Origin: Fretibacterium sp.
Lineage (GTDB): Bacteria > Synergistota > Synergistia > Synergistales > Aminobacteriaceae
Reading direction: 5' to 3'
Length of the DNA: 8,463 nucleotides
Assembly: GCA_016280565.1 (NCBI GenBank)
Contig: JAEEGY010000208.1
Span: 1 to 8,463, forward strand
A program made the translations under genes and the position numbers. The notes under the pieces are model-generated. The model ran no database searches, was not told the DNA's origin, and saw only the letters and a program-made list of their open reading frames with translations. This document shows, piece by piece, positions 1-6,992 of this stretch; the first letter of the stretch is position 1, and each line of letters begins with the position of its first letter.

Positions 1-866
1 GCGCTATCCCCCTTATTCGCGGAGGCCTGAAAAGCACGCCGGTGGAACGGCTCGTGGAGGAGGCCCAGGGGCTCTGCGCGGCGGGGGCGAAGGAGCTCTG
101 CCTCGTGGGGCAGGACCTGACGGTCTACGGGCAGGACCTCTACGGCGAACCGGCGCTCAAGCGGCTTCTCTCCGAGCTGGACACGGCCCTGCCGAAGGGG
201 ACGTGGCTGAGGCTCCTCTACCTGCACCCGGACCGGGTGACGGAGGACCTGGTGGACTTCCTGCTGGGGACGGAGAAGGTGCTTCATTACCTGGATATCC
301 CCATCCAGCATATCAACGACGGCATCCTGACCCGCATGAACCGCGGGGTGGGAGGAGCCGGCGAACATATCCGGCACGTCTTCCGCGCTATTCGGGAGCG
401 CGACCCGCTCTTTGCCCTGCGGACCACGGTCATGACGGGCTTCCCCGGCGAGACGGAGGAGGCCTTTGAGGAGCTCTGTGACTTTCTTCAGGAAGCGGAG
501 CTGGACCATGCGGGGGCTTTCGTCTACTCCCCGGAGGAGGGCACCCCTGCGGCGTCCTTCCCGGGCTCCGTGCCCCACGAGATCGCGGAGGAGCGCTGTT
601 CCCGTCTGACGGAGATCCAGGCAGCGATAGCCCAGGAGCGCAGCGAGCTCTTCATCGGGAAGGAGCTGGATGTCCTGATCGAGGAGACGGACCCGGAGTC
701 AGGCGAGGCCTGGGGCCGGACCTGCCGCGACGCGCCGGAGGTGGACGGCCTGACCTGTGTGAGCGGGGGGACACCGCGTCCGGGCGACAAGGTCCGCATG
801 CGTGTGACGGACTGCGCGGAGCAGGACCTGTTCGGCGATCTCGTGGAGGGGGAGAACAATGACTAA
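1..866 (+). CDS. rimO: Ribosomal protein S12 methylthiotransferase RimO, 3' part (5' end outside window)
   Basis: Radical-SAM enzyme that methylthiolates the conserved aspartate of ribosomal protein S12 in the cytoplasm, using two Fe-S clusters. The frame is open from position 3, reading AIPLIRGGLKSTPVERL. This is the stretch that follows the last cysteine of the CxxxCxxC radical-SAM motif, so the N-terminal UPF0004 domain and the cysteines lie upstream of the window; the GTG at 42 is internal. Visible family marks are YLDIPIQH (near 289-312), the TGFPGET loop (436-456) and FVYSPEEGTPA (519-551), which is typical of RimO rather than the tRNA enzyme MiaB. The last 65 or so codons form a TRAM-like domain containing the RimO-type GRTCRDAPEVDG. 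The stop overlaps the pgpA start by 8 bases, so the two are probably translationally coupled. The family call is firm; about a third of the protein is missing. Confidence 0.95.
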   Translation, partial: AIPLIRGGLKSTPVERLVEEAQGLCAAGAKELCLVGQDLTVYGQDLYGEPALKRLLSELDTALPKGTWLRLLYLHPDRVTEDLVDFLLGTEKVLHYLDIPIQHINDGILTRMNRGVGGAGEHIRHVFRAIRERDPLFALRTTVMTGFPGETEEAFEELCDFLQEAELDHAGAFVYSPEEGTPAASFPGSVPHEIAEERCSRLTEIQAAIAQERSELFIGKELDVLIEETDPESGEAWGRTCRDAPEVDGLTCVSGGTPRPGDKVRMRVTDCAEQDLFGDLVEGENND

Positions 867-1350
867 AAGCTATCCATTGTCCGTATGGATCGCGACGGTG
901 GGCGGGCTGGGTTTCTTCTCGTTCATGCCTGGGACCCTGGGCTCTGCGGCAGCCTGTGTCGTGAGCTGGTCCTTCCCTGTTCCGTGGTGGGCCATCCTCG
1001 CCGTGGCGGCAGTGGGGGTGTGGGCCTCTGGCGCGGCGGCGCGCTTCCTGAACAAGGAGGACCCCGGCTGCGTCGTCATCGACGAGGTGGTGGGGATGTG
1101 GCTTTCCGTGCTGTTTTTGCCCCATTCCTTCCTTCTCGGCGGTTTTCTCCTGTTCCGCGCCCTGGACATCCTCAAGCCCTTCCCCATCTACCTGTTTGAG
1201 CGGCTGCCCGGCGGCTGGGGCATCATGGCGGACGACGTGGTGGGGGGGCTGATGGCGAACTTCCTCCTCCAGGCGCTGAACGCTTACCTCTACAACGCGG
1301 GCTGGGTCAACGACCTGCTGTCGGCCCTCGTCAGAACGCTGAAAGGATGA
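859..1350 (+). CDS. pgpA: Phosphatidylglycerophosphatase A
   Basis: Inner-membrane lipid phosphatase that converts phosphatidylglycerol phosphate to phosphatidylglycerol. The 163-residue length is normal for PgpA. Family motifs run in the expected order: PGTLGS (residues 24-29), a DP followed by DEVVGMW (68-81), FRALDILKPFPI (99-110) and LPGGWGIMADD (116-126). The acidic residues of the DEVVG and MADD motifs are the likely metal/phosphate centre. Hydrophobic stretches near residues 9-22, 42-58, 82-98 and 126-143 fit a small polytopic membrane protein. The ATG overlaps the end of rimO and is preceded by a G-rich Shine-Dalgarno (AGGGGGAG, about 846-853). In many bacteria pgpA or pgsA sits next to cinA and recA, as here. 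Confidence 0.95.
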   Translation: MTKSYPLSVWIATVGGLGFFSFMPGTLGSAAACVVSWSFPVPWWAILAVAAVGVWASGAAARFLNKEDPGCVVIDEVVGMWLSVLFLPHSFLLGGFLLFRALDILKPFPIYLFERLPGGWGIMADDVVGGLMANFLLQALNAYLYNAGWVNDLLSALVRTLKG

Positions 1351-1357
1351 GCGAAGG

Positions 1358-1939
1358 ATGGGGCTGGGAACAGAGGCGGTCGAGATCCTGACAACACTCA
1401 CAGGGCCTCAAAAGACGCTGGCAGAGGAAGTCTTTGAAGCAGCGCGAAGGGCCGGACTGACCCTGGCCTGCGCGGAGTCCTGCACCGCCGGGATGGTGGG
1501 GGCGGCTCTGACCGACATGCCAGGCAGCTCGGAGGTATTCAGGGGAGGCGTCATCACTTACTGCAACGAGGTGAAGGCGAAGCTCTTAAGCGTTCCTCAG
1601 GCGGTCCTGGACGGGCCCGGCGCGGTGAGCCGGGAGTGCGCCCTGGCCATGGCGGAGGGGGCACAGCGGCTCCTTGATGCGGACGTGGCTGTTTCCGTGA
1701 CGGGGCTGGCGGGCCCTGACGGAGGAACGGAAGAAGTTCCGGTGGGGACGGTGTGGTTCGGGTTGTCCCTCCGCGGGGGGGACAGCACGGCTTTCGTCCG
1801 CCATTTCACCGGCTCCCGGGGCGAGGTGCGCCGTCAGGCGGTGGACGCTGCCCTTGAGGGGCTGTTGCGGTCAATACGAGATGTGGACGGCTGGGAGCGA
1901 TCCCTTCAAAGAAGCAATAAAATTCAGCAAAGGAAGTGA
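1358..1939 (+). CDS. pncC: Nicotinamide-nucleotide amidase, stand-alone CinA C-terminal domain
   Basis: Predicted to deamidate nicotinamide mononucleotide to nicotinate mononucleotide in the pyridine nucleotide cycle. The 193 residues contain only the CinA C-terminal domain; the N-terminal molybdopterin-binding-like (ADP-ribose pyrophosphatase) domain of long CinA proteins is absent. Visible motifs are AESCTAG (residues 39-45, with the probable catalytic Ser41), [11 protein letters not shown] (63-73, Tyr68 and Lys73 at conserved positions) and [20 protein letters not shown] near residues 112-131. ATG 1358 is the only reasonable start before the domain: no other ATG, GTG or TTG is in frame there, and AAGGA lies 10 bases upstream. 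It begins 7 bases after pgpA. Its stop nearly abuts recA, the classic cinA-recA pairing. Confidence 0.92.
   Translation: MGLGTEAVEILTTLTGPQKTLAEEVFEAARRAGLTLACAESCTAGMVGAALTDMPGSSEVFRGGVITYCNEVKAKLLSVPQAVLDGPGAVSRECALAMAEGAQRLLDADVAVSVTGLAGPDGGTEEVPVGTVWFGLSLRGGDSTAFVRHFTGSRGEVRRQAVDAALEGLLRSIRDVDGWERSLQRSNKIQQRK
1929..1936 (+). promoter_or_regulatory. Ribosome binding site that decides the recA start
   Basis: AAAGGAAG lies at 1929-1936. Its GGA core is only one base from the GTG at 1936, too close to serve it, but about ten bases from the in-frame TTG at 1945, which is good spacing. The protein from TTG begins MARKSSSS. This supports initiation at TTG 1945 with a 5-base gap after the pncC stop, rather than a GTGA overlap. 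Confidence 0.7.
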
Positions 1940-1944
1940 CTGCC

Positions 1945-3099
1945 TTGGCAAGAAAGAGCAGCAGCAGTGCCACCCCCACTTCAACTCCCCCTAAGGACCG
2001 CGAAAAAGTCCTTGGGGAAGCGATAGAGGACATCCGGGGCAAATTTGGCGATGGCGCCATCATGCGCCTGGGGGAGAACATAAAGCCGAACGTCGAGGTC
2101 ATCTCCAGCGGCGTTCTGCCCCTGGATGTGGCGCTGGGCATCGGGGGGTTCCCTAAAGGGCGCATCGTGGAGATCTTTGGCCCGGAGGGGTCGGGCAAGA
2201 CGACCATCGCCCTGTGCGCGATCGCCGAGGCCCAGAAGGCGGGCGGCATTGCGGCCTTCATCGACGCGGAGCATGCGCTGGACCCGCACCTGGCGGCGAC
2301 CCTGGGCGTGAACGTCGAGGCGCTCTACGTGTCTCAGCCGGACAGCGGTGAGCAGGCACTCTACGTTCTGGATACCCTGGTCCGGAGCGGAGCGGTGGAC
2401 ATCGTGGTGGTGGACTCGGTGGCGGCGCTGACGCCCCGGGCGGAGATCGAGGGGACCATCGGTGAGAGCCAGTTGGGCCTCCAGGCGCGCATGATGTCCT
2501 ACGGGCTGCGGCGGCTCACCTCCGTTGTCTCCAAGACCAACTGCCTCGTCATCTTCATCAACCAGCTCCGCGCCCTCATCTCCTCTGGCTACAGCCAGGG
2601 ACCGACGGAGACCACCACAGGCGGCCGGGCGCTGAAATTCTACTCCTCCGTGCGTCTGGAGGTAAAACGTGGCAAAAAAATCGATAAGGGCGACGTTACC
2701 ATTGGCCATGAGCTCTTCCTCAAGGTGGTGAAGAACAAGCTCGCGCCCCCGTTCCGTTCCGCCCACACCAGCCTGATCTACGGCCAGGGCATCCCGCTGG
2801 GGATGTCGGTGGTGGACATGGGGATCGATTATAACATCATTCAGAAGCGTGGCTCCTGGCTGTCCTACAAGGGGGAGACCCTGGGACAGGGCAAGGACGC
2901 CGTGGCGAAGACCCTGACCGAGAACCCCTCCCTCCAGGAGGAGATCATCAAGGAGATCATGGCGGAGGTCAGTAAGGGCTTGGGCTTCCTTGCCACTCCG
3001 GCCGATGAGGCCCCGGAGAAATTGGCCGGGCCCACCGATGGGGGCCCGGACGCGGCGGTCGAGGAGGGCATCCTGGACCTCTCCGACGAGGACAAGTAG
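1945..3099 (+). CDS. recA: Recombinase RecA
   Basis: ATP-dependent strand-exchange protein for recombinational repair; in species with LexA it also triggers SOS. From TTG 1945 the product is 384 residues (typical 340-355). It has a Ser/Thr-rich N-terminal extension (residues 4-16), Walker [10 protein letters not shown] (79-87), the catalytic glutamate in DAEHALDP (E109), Walker [18 protein letters not shown] (D157), the [10 protein letters not shown] segment, and an acidic C-terminal tail. Loop L2 (residues 210-227) is unusual: [11 protein letters not shown] replaces the common MKIGVMFGNP and is two residues longer, although the following ETTTGG is intact. An alternative GTG start at 1936 would add three residues. 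No LexA box or good dedicated promoter was seen upstream, so it is probably co-transcribed with rimO-pgpA-pncC. Confidence 0.97.
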   Translation: MARKSSSSATPTSTPPKDREKVLGEAIEDIRGKFGDGAIMRLGENIKPNVEVISSGVLPLDVALGIGGFPKGRIVEIFGPEGSGKTTIALCAIAEAQKAGGIAAFIDAEHALDPHLAATLGVNVEALYVSQPDSGEQALYVLDTLVRSGAVDIVVVDSVAALTPRAEIEGTIGESQLGLQARMMSYGLRRLTSVVSKTNCLVIFINQLRALISSGYSQGPTETTTGGRALKFYSSVRLEVKRGKKIDKGDVTIGHELFLKVVKNKLAPPFRSAHTSLIYGQGIPLGMSVVDMGIDYNIIQKRGSWLSYKGETLGQGKDAVAKTLTENPSLQEEIIKEIMAEVSKGLGFLATPADEAPEKLAGPTDGGPDAAVEEGILDLSDEDK

Positions 3100-3114
3100 A
3101 GATTAAACCCAAAA

Positions 3115-3144
3115 AGCGGGGAACCGGTTATCCGGTTCCCCGCT
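3115..3144. terminator. Bidirectional intrinsic terminator between recA and dctM
   Basis: A perfect 12-bp stem, GCGGGGAACCGG / CCGGTTCCCCGC (3116-3127 and 3132-3143) with a TTAT loop, extended by an A-T pair. Read on the minus strand, the hairpin is followed by TTTTTGGGTTT, a good U-tract for ending dctPQM transcripts. On the plus strand the tail is only TGCTCTTCTCT, a weaker but plausible end for recA. The position between two convergent genes fits both roles. Confidence 0.9.
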
Positions 3145-3171
3145 GCTCTTCTCTAACCAGCGAGTTTTATA

Positions 3172-4458
3172 TCACATCGCCACTCCATAAACCAGGTTGG
3201 GCAGCCACAGCACCGCCTGAGGGAAGAACACCATGAAGACGACAACAAAGATGACCGCCAGATAGAACGGCCAGCCGTAGCGCACCGTCTCCTGGATGGG
3301 GCAGCCCATGATGTCGCTGACGGCGTAAAGCCCCGTGCCCACCGGCGGCGTCATGACGCCGAACGTCACCGTCGTCATCATGATCATGCCGAACACCACC
3401 GGGTCCACCCCCACCCGCTCCATGACCGGCAGCAGGATGGGCGTCAGGATCAGCGCGATGACCGTCGTCTCCATGAAGCAGCCGCACAGCAGCAGGAACA
3501 GCACCACCAGGAACAGCAGCGCCGTGGAGTTGCTGGTGAGGGACACCAGCGCCGTCGCGATGGCCGTGGTCAGGTCGTCGTACACCACGCCGTAGCCGAA
3601 CACCCCGGAGAAACAAAGGATGATCGTGATGACCGTGATGTCCTTCACGGAGTCCTTGAGGGTCTGTATCAGCACCGGCCAGGTCAGCTCACGGTAGATG
3701 ACGGTCCCCACGAACAGCGCGTAGGCACAGGCGAAGGCCCCGGACTCTGACGGGCTCATGATGCCGAAACGGATCAGCACGATCAGCAGGATGGGGAACA
3801 GCAGCGCCCATATCGAGGAAAGCAGCTCCCGGCCGATTTCACCCAGGGACGCGGGACGGGCGTGCTCTGGCTTGTAGCCCAGATGCCGTGCCGACCAGCT
3901 CGTGGCGATCATCAGGAGCGTCATCATCAGCAGACCGGGGACCCAGCCCGCCATGAACAGCCGGCCGATGGAGACCTCGCCCACCGTGCCATAGATGATG
4001 AGCCCCATGGACGGAGGGATCGTCGCCACGATGAGGCCGGAGAGGCCGTTGATGGCCGCAGCCCAGCCCTTGGCGTAGCCAAGGCGCGTCATCTCCGGGC
4101 CCAGGATGCGCGTCTCCATGGCGGCGTCCGCCACAGCGGAGCCGGAGACGCCCCCCATGAGCGTGGAAAGCACGCAGGAGACCTGCCCGATGTTGCCCCA
4201 CATGTGTCCTGTCAGCACCCCCGCCAGCCGCATGAGCCGCCGGGTGATGCCCGTGGCGTTCATCAGGTTCCCCGCCAGGATGAACAGCGGGATGGCCAGC
4301 ATGGTGAAGCTCTGGGTGGTGGAGATGGACTTCTGGACCAGAATACTCATGGGGAGCTCCTGCATGATGAAGAACGAGAATCCGGATATCCCGATGGCGA
4401 AGGCCACCGGCATCCCCAGCAACAGCAGCACGAGGAAGATACCGATCGCGGTAACCAT
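3172..4458 (-). CDS. dctM: TRAP transporter large membrane subunit DctM
   Basis: Ion-coupled permease subunit of a tripartite ATP-independent periplasmic transporter. Its 428 residues match the family's usual length. The sequence is hydrophobic throughout, with about 12 predicted membrane spans. Visible DctM marks are AIPLFILAGNLMNATGIT (residues 55-72), GGVSGSAVAD (102-111) and the IPPSMGLIIYG segment. The start ATG overlaps the dctQ stop by one base (TAATG), indicating translational coupling; GGGGTGA lies about 6 bases upstream. Transcription ends at the hairpin 3115-3144. The substrate cannot be read from this subunit; TRAP systems usually carry organic anions such as C4-dicarboxylates, keto acids or sialic acid. 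Confidence 0.95.
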   Translation of the reverse strand: MVTAIGIFLVLLLLGMPVAFAIGISGFSFFIMQELPMSILVQKSISTTQSFTMLAIPLFILAGNLMNATGITRRLMRLAGVLTGHMWGNIGQVSCVLSTLMGGVSGSAVADAAMETRILGPEMTRLGYAKGWAAAINGLSGLIVATIPPSMGLIIYGTVGEVSIGRLFMAGWVPGLLMMTLLMIATSWSARHLGYKPEHARPASLGEIGRELLSSIWALLFPILLIVLIRFGIMSPSESGAFACAYALFVGTVIYRELTWPVLIQTLKDSVKDITVITIILCFSGVFGYGVVYDDLTTAIATALVSLTSNSTALLFLVVLFLLLCGCFMETTVIALILTPILLPVMERVGVDPVVFGMIMMTTVTFGVMTPPVGTGLYAVSDIMGCPIQETVRYGWPFYLAVIFVVVFMVFFPQAVLWLPNLVYGVAM

Positions 4459-4940
4459 TATTCTTCACCCCACTTATCTGCAGGAGTTTTCAGCGCTTTG
4501 ATGAGGTTGATCGCCGTGTTGACGAACATCAGGGCCGCGCCTGCGGGCACGCAGGACGTCACCCAGGCATAGGAGATGTTCAGCGTGGTGATCATGCGCC
4601 GGGCGTAACCCACCACGTACTGATAGCCATAGACGACCAGCACCGCCAGGAAGACGAGGATGAGGACCTTAAACAGGATATCCAAAAGCTTCTGAACGGG
4701 CCTGGGAAACATTTTGACGAAGAGGTCCACGCCAATGAGGCCCGTGGTGCGGATGGCGATGTCGCCGCCCAAAAAACACATCCACGCGAACATCACCAGC
4801 GCGGCGTCCTGGGCCCAGTTGATGGGGTAGCCGCAGGTGCGGGCCAGCGCCGCGATGAAGACTAAGACCGTAATGCCCGCAAGAAGCAACAGGGCGACCC
4901 ACTGCTCCAGCGCGCAGAATTTTTCGTAGAATTTTTTCAT
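4458..4940 (-). CDS. dctQ: TRAP transporter small membrane subunit DctQ
   Basis: Four-helix membrane subunit that pairs with DctM to form the TRAP permease. The 160-residue length is normal. Hydrophobic segments lie near residues 14-32, 46-64, 87-108 and 127-148. The NWAQDAALVMFAWMCFLGG stretch (41-59) matches the DctQ motif, although the usual acidic pair before the second helix is QD here. The start MKKFYEKF has no clear Shine-Dalgarno; the bases just upstream are CTGAGCTTAAATTCAG, a small inverted repeat. No other start codon precedes the first helix. The gene is separated from dctP by 128 bases holding a terminator-like hairpin, so it may be translated and transcribed less than dctP. Confidence 0.92.
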   Translation of the reverse strand: MKKFYEKFCALEQWVALLLLAGITVLVFIAALARTCGYPINWAQDAALVMFAWMCFLGGDIAIRTTGLIGVDLFVKMFPRPVQKLLDILFKVLILVFLAVLVVYGYQYVVGYARRMITTLNISYAWVTSCVPAGAALMFVNTAINLIKALKTPADKWGEE

Positions 4941-5010
4941 CTGAATTTAAGCTCAGGGGGAAACTGTACCGGCAGGACGTTTACCCTCCCCTGAAACCCC
5001 CAGTCCAAAA

Positions 5011-5069
5011 AAATAAGAGTCTGGAGGCCTTACCGGGCCTCCAGACAGGGTTAAGGAGCGACAGCTCCT
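5011..5069 (-). terminator. Intercistronic terminator/attenuator after dctP
   Basis: In the direction of dctP transcription there are two hairpins. First, AGGAGC-loop-GCTCCT (5069-5054) overlaps the dctP stop. Then comes a perfect 11-bp stem GTCTGGAGGCC / GGCCTCCAGAC (5046-5036 and 5029-5019) with a 6-base loop, followed by TCTTATTTTTTT. The stem plus U-tract has the form of an intrinsic terminator. Since dctQM lie downstream on the same strand and no strong second promoter was seen, it probably acts as a partial terminator and protects the dctP message. Confidence 0.82.
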
Positions 5070-6040
5070 CAGATTCCGGCTTCTTTGTAGATGGCCTCGC
5101 GCAGCGCGGTCCAGCCCAGCTCCTCATAGGCGGCCTTGGCGGCGTTCTTGAAGAGGTCCTTGTCCACCTTCGTGATGGTCATGCCGTTATCGACGAGGGT
5201 CTTCTCCATGGCAGCCTGAGCGGCCACGATGGGACGGCCGTTGGCCACGCCGTTGTTGTAGAAGGAGTCGAGGACGATCTTCTTGTAATCGTCCGGCAGC
5301 TTCTTGAACCACGCCTCGCCGCAGATGACGGTGTTGAAGAGGTTGATATGCTCCGTCTTGCTGACGAACTTGCAGACCTCGTAGAGGTGGGAGGACACGG
5401 CGGAGGTGTACTGCACTTCGCAGGCGTCGATCATCTTGGTCTGGATGGCGTTATAGACCTCGCTCCAGGCGATGTTGTACGGCGTGGCGCCCATGGCCTT
5501 GATGGAGGCGTTGTAAGGAGCGGCGCCCGGCGTGCGGGTGACGACGCCCTTCAGCTCCGCGGGGGTCTTGATCTCCTTGTTCTGCATGAAGGAGCGCGCC
5601 CCGTCGTAGTAGGTGAAGCACAGGATGCGGATGCCCTGGCCAACCAGCTCGTCCGTCCACTTCTTGAACGTGTCCGTGGCCATGACCTTCAGCCCGTCGT
5701 CGTAGTTGTCCACAAAGTAGGCCATGTTGAAGATACCGATGTCACGGACGTAGTTGGACAGACGGCCCGCGTCGGTCAGCACGGCGATGCCGATGCCGGC
5801 GATGGCCTGGTCGATCATGTCCTCCTCGCCGCCCAGCTGGGACGACGGATAGATGGAGACCTTCACATCGCCGCCCGTCTTCAGCAGGATCTCGTCCGCC
5901 GCCGCCTTGAGCCCGGCGTAGATCATGGAGGTCTCCGTCTGGGTGGTGGAGACCTTCAGCTCAAACTTGGCGGCCATCGCCACCGAGCACAGAGCCACGC
6001 TCAGAACGAGCGCCATTGCAGCAACCAGAAACTTCTTCAT
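5069..6040 (-). CDS. dctP: TRAP transporter periplasmic substrate-binding protein DctP
   Basis: High-affinity binding protein that delivers solute to DctQM. The 323 residues begin with a classic signal peptide (charged MKK, hydrophobic core, probable AMA cleavage after residue 23); there is no lipobox. The mature part has the DctP fold marks: YPSSQLGGEEDMIDQ (64-78), KTPAELKGVVTRTPGAAP (158-175), with Arg169 at the position of the carboxylate-binding arginine, then IKAMGATPYNIAWSEVYNAIQ. A strong Shine-Dalgarno (GGAGGAG, 8 bases before ATG) and strong promoter suggest high expression. It is the first gene of dctPQM. The arginine suggests a carboxylated ligand, but the exact substrate is unknown. 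Confidence 0.95.
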   Translation of the reverse strand: MKKFLVAAMALVLSVALCSVAMAAKFELKVSTTQTETSMIYAGLKAAADEILLKTGGDVKVSIYPSSQLGGEEDMIDQAIAGIGIAVLTDAGRLSNYVRDIGIFNMAYFVDNYDDGLKVMATDTFKKWTDELVGQGIRILCFTYYDGARSFMQNKEIKTPAELKGVVTRTPGAAPYNASIKAMGATPYNIAWSEVYNAIQTKMIDACEVQYTSAVSSHLYEVCKFVSKTEHINLFNTVICGEAWFKKLPDDYKKIVLDSFYNNGVANGRPIVAAQAAMEKTLVDNGMTITKVDKDLFKNAAKAAYEELGWTALREAIYKEAGI

Positions 6041-6084
6041 AACGCAAACTCCTCCTTTTATTTATTTATAACGCTTTTAAATTT

Positions 6085-6113
6085 AGTATATCATTTTTGC
6101 CAGACTGTTTCAA
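6085..6113 (-). promoter_or_regulatory. Sigma-70 type promoter of dctPQM
   Basis: On the minus strand TTGAAA (6113-6108) is followed after exactly 17 bases by TATACT (6090-6085). Each hexamer matches 5 of 6 consensus bases, and TGA just before TATACT gives an extended -10. The expected transcript start is near 6078, about 38 bases before the dctP ATG. The -35 box begins only 10 bases after the stop of the upstream DUF533 gene, with no terminator between them. Confidence 0.85.
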
Positions 6114-6122
6114 TAAAATGCC

Positions 6123-6923
6123 CTAAGCCCCCATCCCCACGATCTGCTCGATGTTGCGGACGACGGCCGGGGACAGCCCCATGGCCCTGGCCAGCTGGTC
6201 CAGATAGGCCCTCTCCGCGTCGGTGTCCACCTCAATGGCCATCAGGGACGCCGAATAGACCTGCGCGGCCAGCTCGGGACGGCCCCGGGTCGCCGCGACG
6301 ATCTTCTCCGTCGACATGGGGGCCTGGAGCTGCGCGATGAGGTAGTTGAGCCCCTCCTGCCCCGCGCCCGTGGCCTTGATCTTGCCGGTGAGGCGGTCCA
6401 GCTCTTCCCTGTCGATCTGGCCGTCCGCCTTGGCAGCGTCGATCATGGCCGTGAGGATCACCTCCGCGTCCCCGGCAAGCTGCTGTTCGGTCATCTGGGG
6501 GGCCTGGGCAGCGCCCGCCGCAACGCCGGCTCCTGCCGGGCCCTTGCTGCTGTTCGTGAGCGCCTTGTAGGCCATCATGCCCAGCAGCCCCATCAATCCG
6601 CCGCCGATCCCGCCCATGGAGGCGCTGCCGCTCTTGCCGGACAGAGCGCCCACCAGCGCGCCGATCCCCGCGGCCGCTAAGTTGTCCCTGCCGCCCACGG
6701 CAGAGCCCGCACGGTTCAGAGCAGATGCCCCGCCGCTCATCAGGCTGCCCAGCATCCCGGAAAGGCCGCTTGCCCCCGCCTGCGCGCCACCACTGCCCCC
6801 GCCCAAAAGCGAGGTCAGCGCCCCCAGGGACGAGGCCGCGTTCTGCGCCCTGCTGGCTGAGGACGGTGAGGTCATCCCTCCCTGCACCACCGAGCCCAAA
6901 AGGTCCATAAAGTTGATCGCCAT
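6123..6923 (-). CDS. DUF533 / TerB-like domain protein
   Basis: Conserved protein of the DUF533 (YebE-like) family; biochemical role unknown. Of 266 residues, the first 140 or so are rich in Gly, Ala, Ser and Met, with hydrophobic, glycine-zipper-like stretches (near 82-95 and 102-119) that may associate with or span a membrane. Residues about 144-266 form a helical TerB-like domain with two family marks: AAKADGQIDREEL (163-175) and AIEVDTDAERAYLDQLARAMGL (229-250), whose acidic residues resemble the metal-binding positions of tellurite-resistance TerB domains. Start ATG 6923 has GGAGGT 7 bases upstream and its own promoter. No tellurite operon is nearby, so tellurite resistance should not be inferred. 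Confidence 0.85.
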   Translation of the reverse strand: MAINFMDLLGSVVQGGMTSPSSASRAQNAASSLGALTSLLGGGSGGAQAGASGLSGMLGSLMSGGASALNRAGSAVGGRDNLAAAGIGALVGALSGKSGSASMGGIGGGLMGLLGMMAYKALTNSSKGPAGAGVAAGAAQAPQMTEQQLAGDAEVILTAMIDAAKADGQIDREELDRLTGKIKATGAGQEGLNYLIAQLQAPMSTEKIVAATRGRPELAAQVYSASLMAIEVDTDAERAYLDQLARAMGLSPAVVRNIEQIVGMGA

Positions 6924-6961
6924 CTGTCAGACCTCCGATTTACATAATGATTTTGAGATCC

Positions 6962-6990
6962 ATTGTAGCAGCATCACAGCTTGCCGTCCA
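6962..6990 (-). promoter_or_regulatory. Probable promoter of the DUF533 gene
   Basis: Minus-strand TGGACG (6990-6985, 4 of 6 consensus bases) and TACAAT (6967-6962, 5 of 6) are spaced by 17 bases. The predicted start is near 6955, about 32 bases before the ATG at 6923. This places the end of the truncated amidohydrolase frame (6993) directly against the promoter. Confidence 0.65.
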
Positions 6991-6992
6991 GG

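Noticed and set aside
652..1401. Long minus-strand open frame (249 codons) across rimO/pgpA
   Set aside because: It overlaps two well-supported plus-strand genes, has a low-complexity Pro/Arg/His composition typical of GC-rich shadow frames, and matches no family pattern.
1723..1743. GGAAC-7 bases-GTTCC inverted repeat inside pncC as a LexA/SOS box for recA
   Set aside because: The GAAC/GTTC half-sites are 7 bases apart instead of the 4 of Gram-positive-type boxes, it lies 200 bases inside a conserved coding motif, and no promoter accompanies it.
1918..1923. TAAAAT as a -10 box of a dedicated recA promoter
   Set aside because: The hexamer is good but no -35 box is present at 16-18 bases (GAGCGA at 17), and transcription would start only about 15 bases before the TTG.
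5348..6340. Plus-strand frame of 330 codons opposite dctP
   Set aside because: Antisense to dctP with its signal peptide and motifs, and rich in Gly/Val/His/Asp/Leu repeats as expected of a shadow frame; it also crosses the dctP promoter.
6123..6923. Tellurite-resistance function for the DUF533 gene
   Set aside because: Only a TerB-like domain is present; no terA/C/D/E/Z partners are nearby, so the phenotype cannot be inferred.
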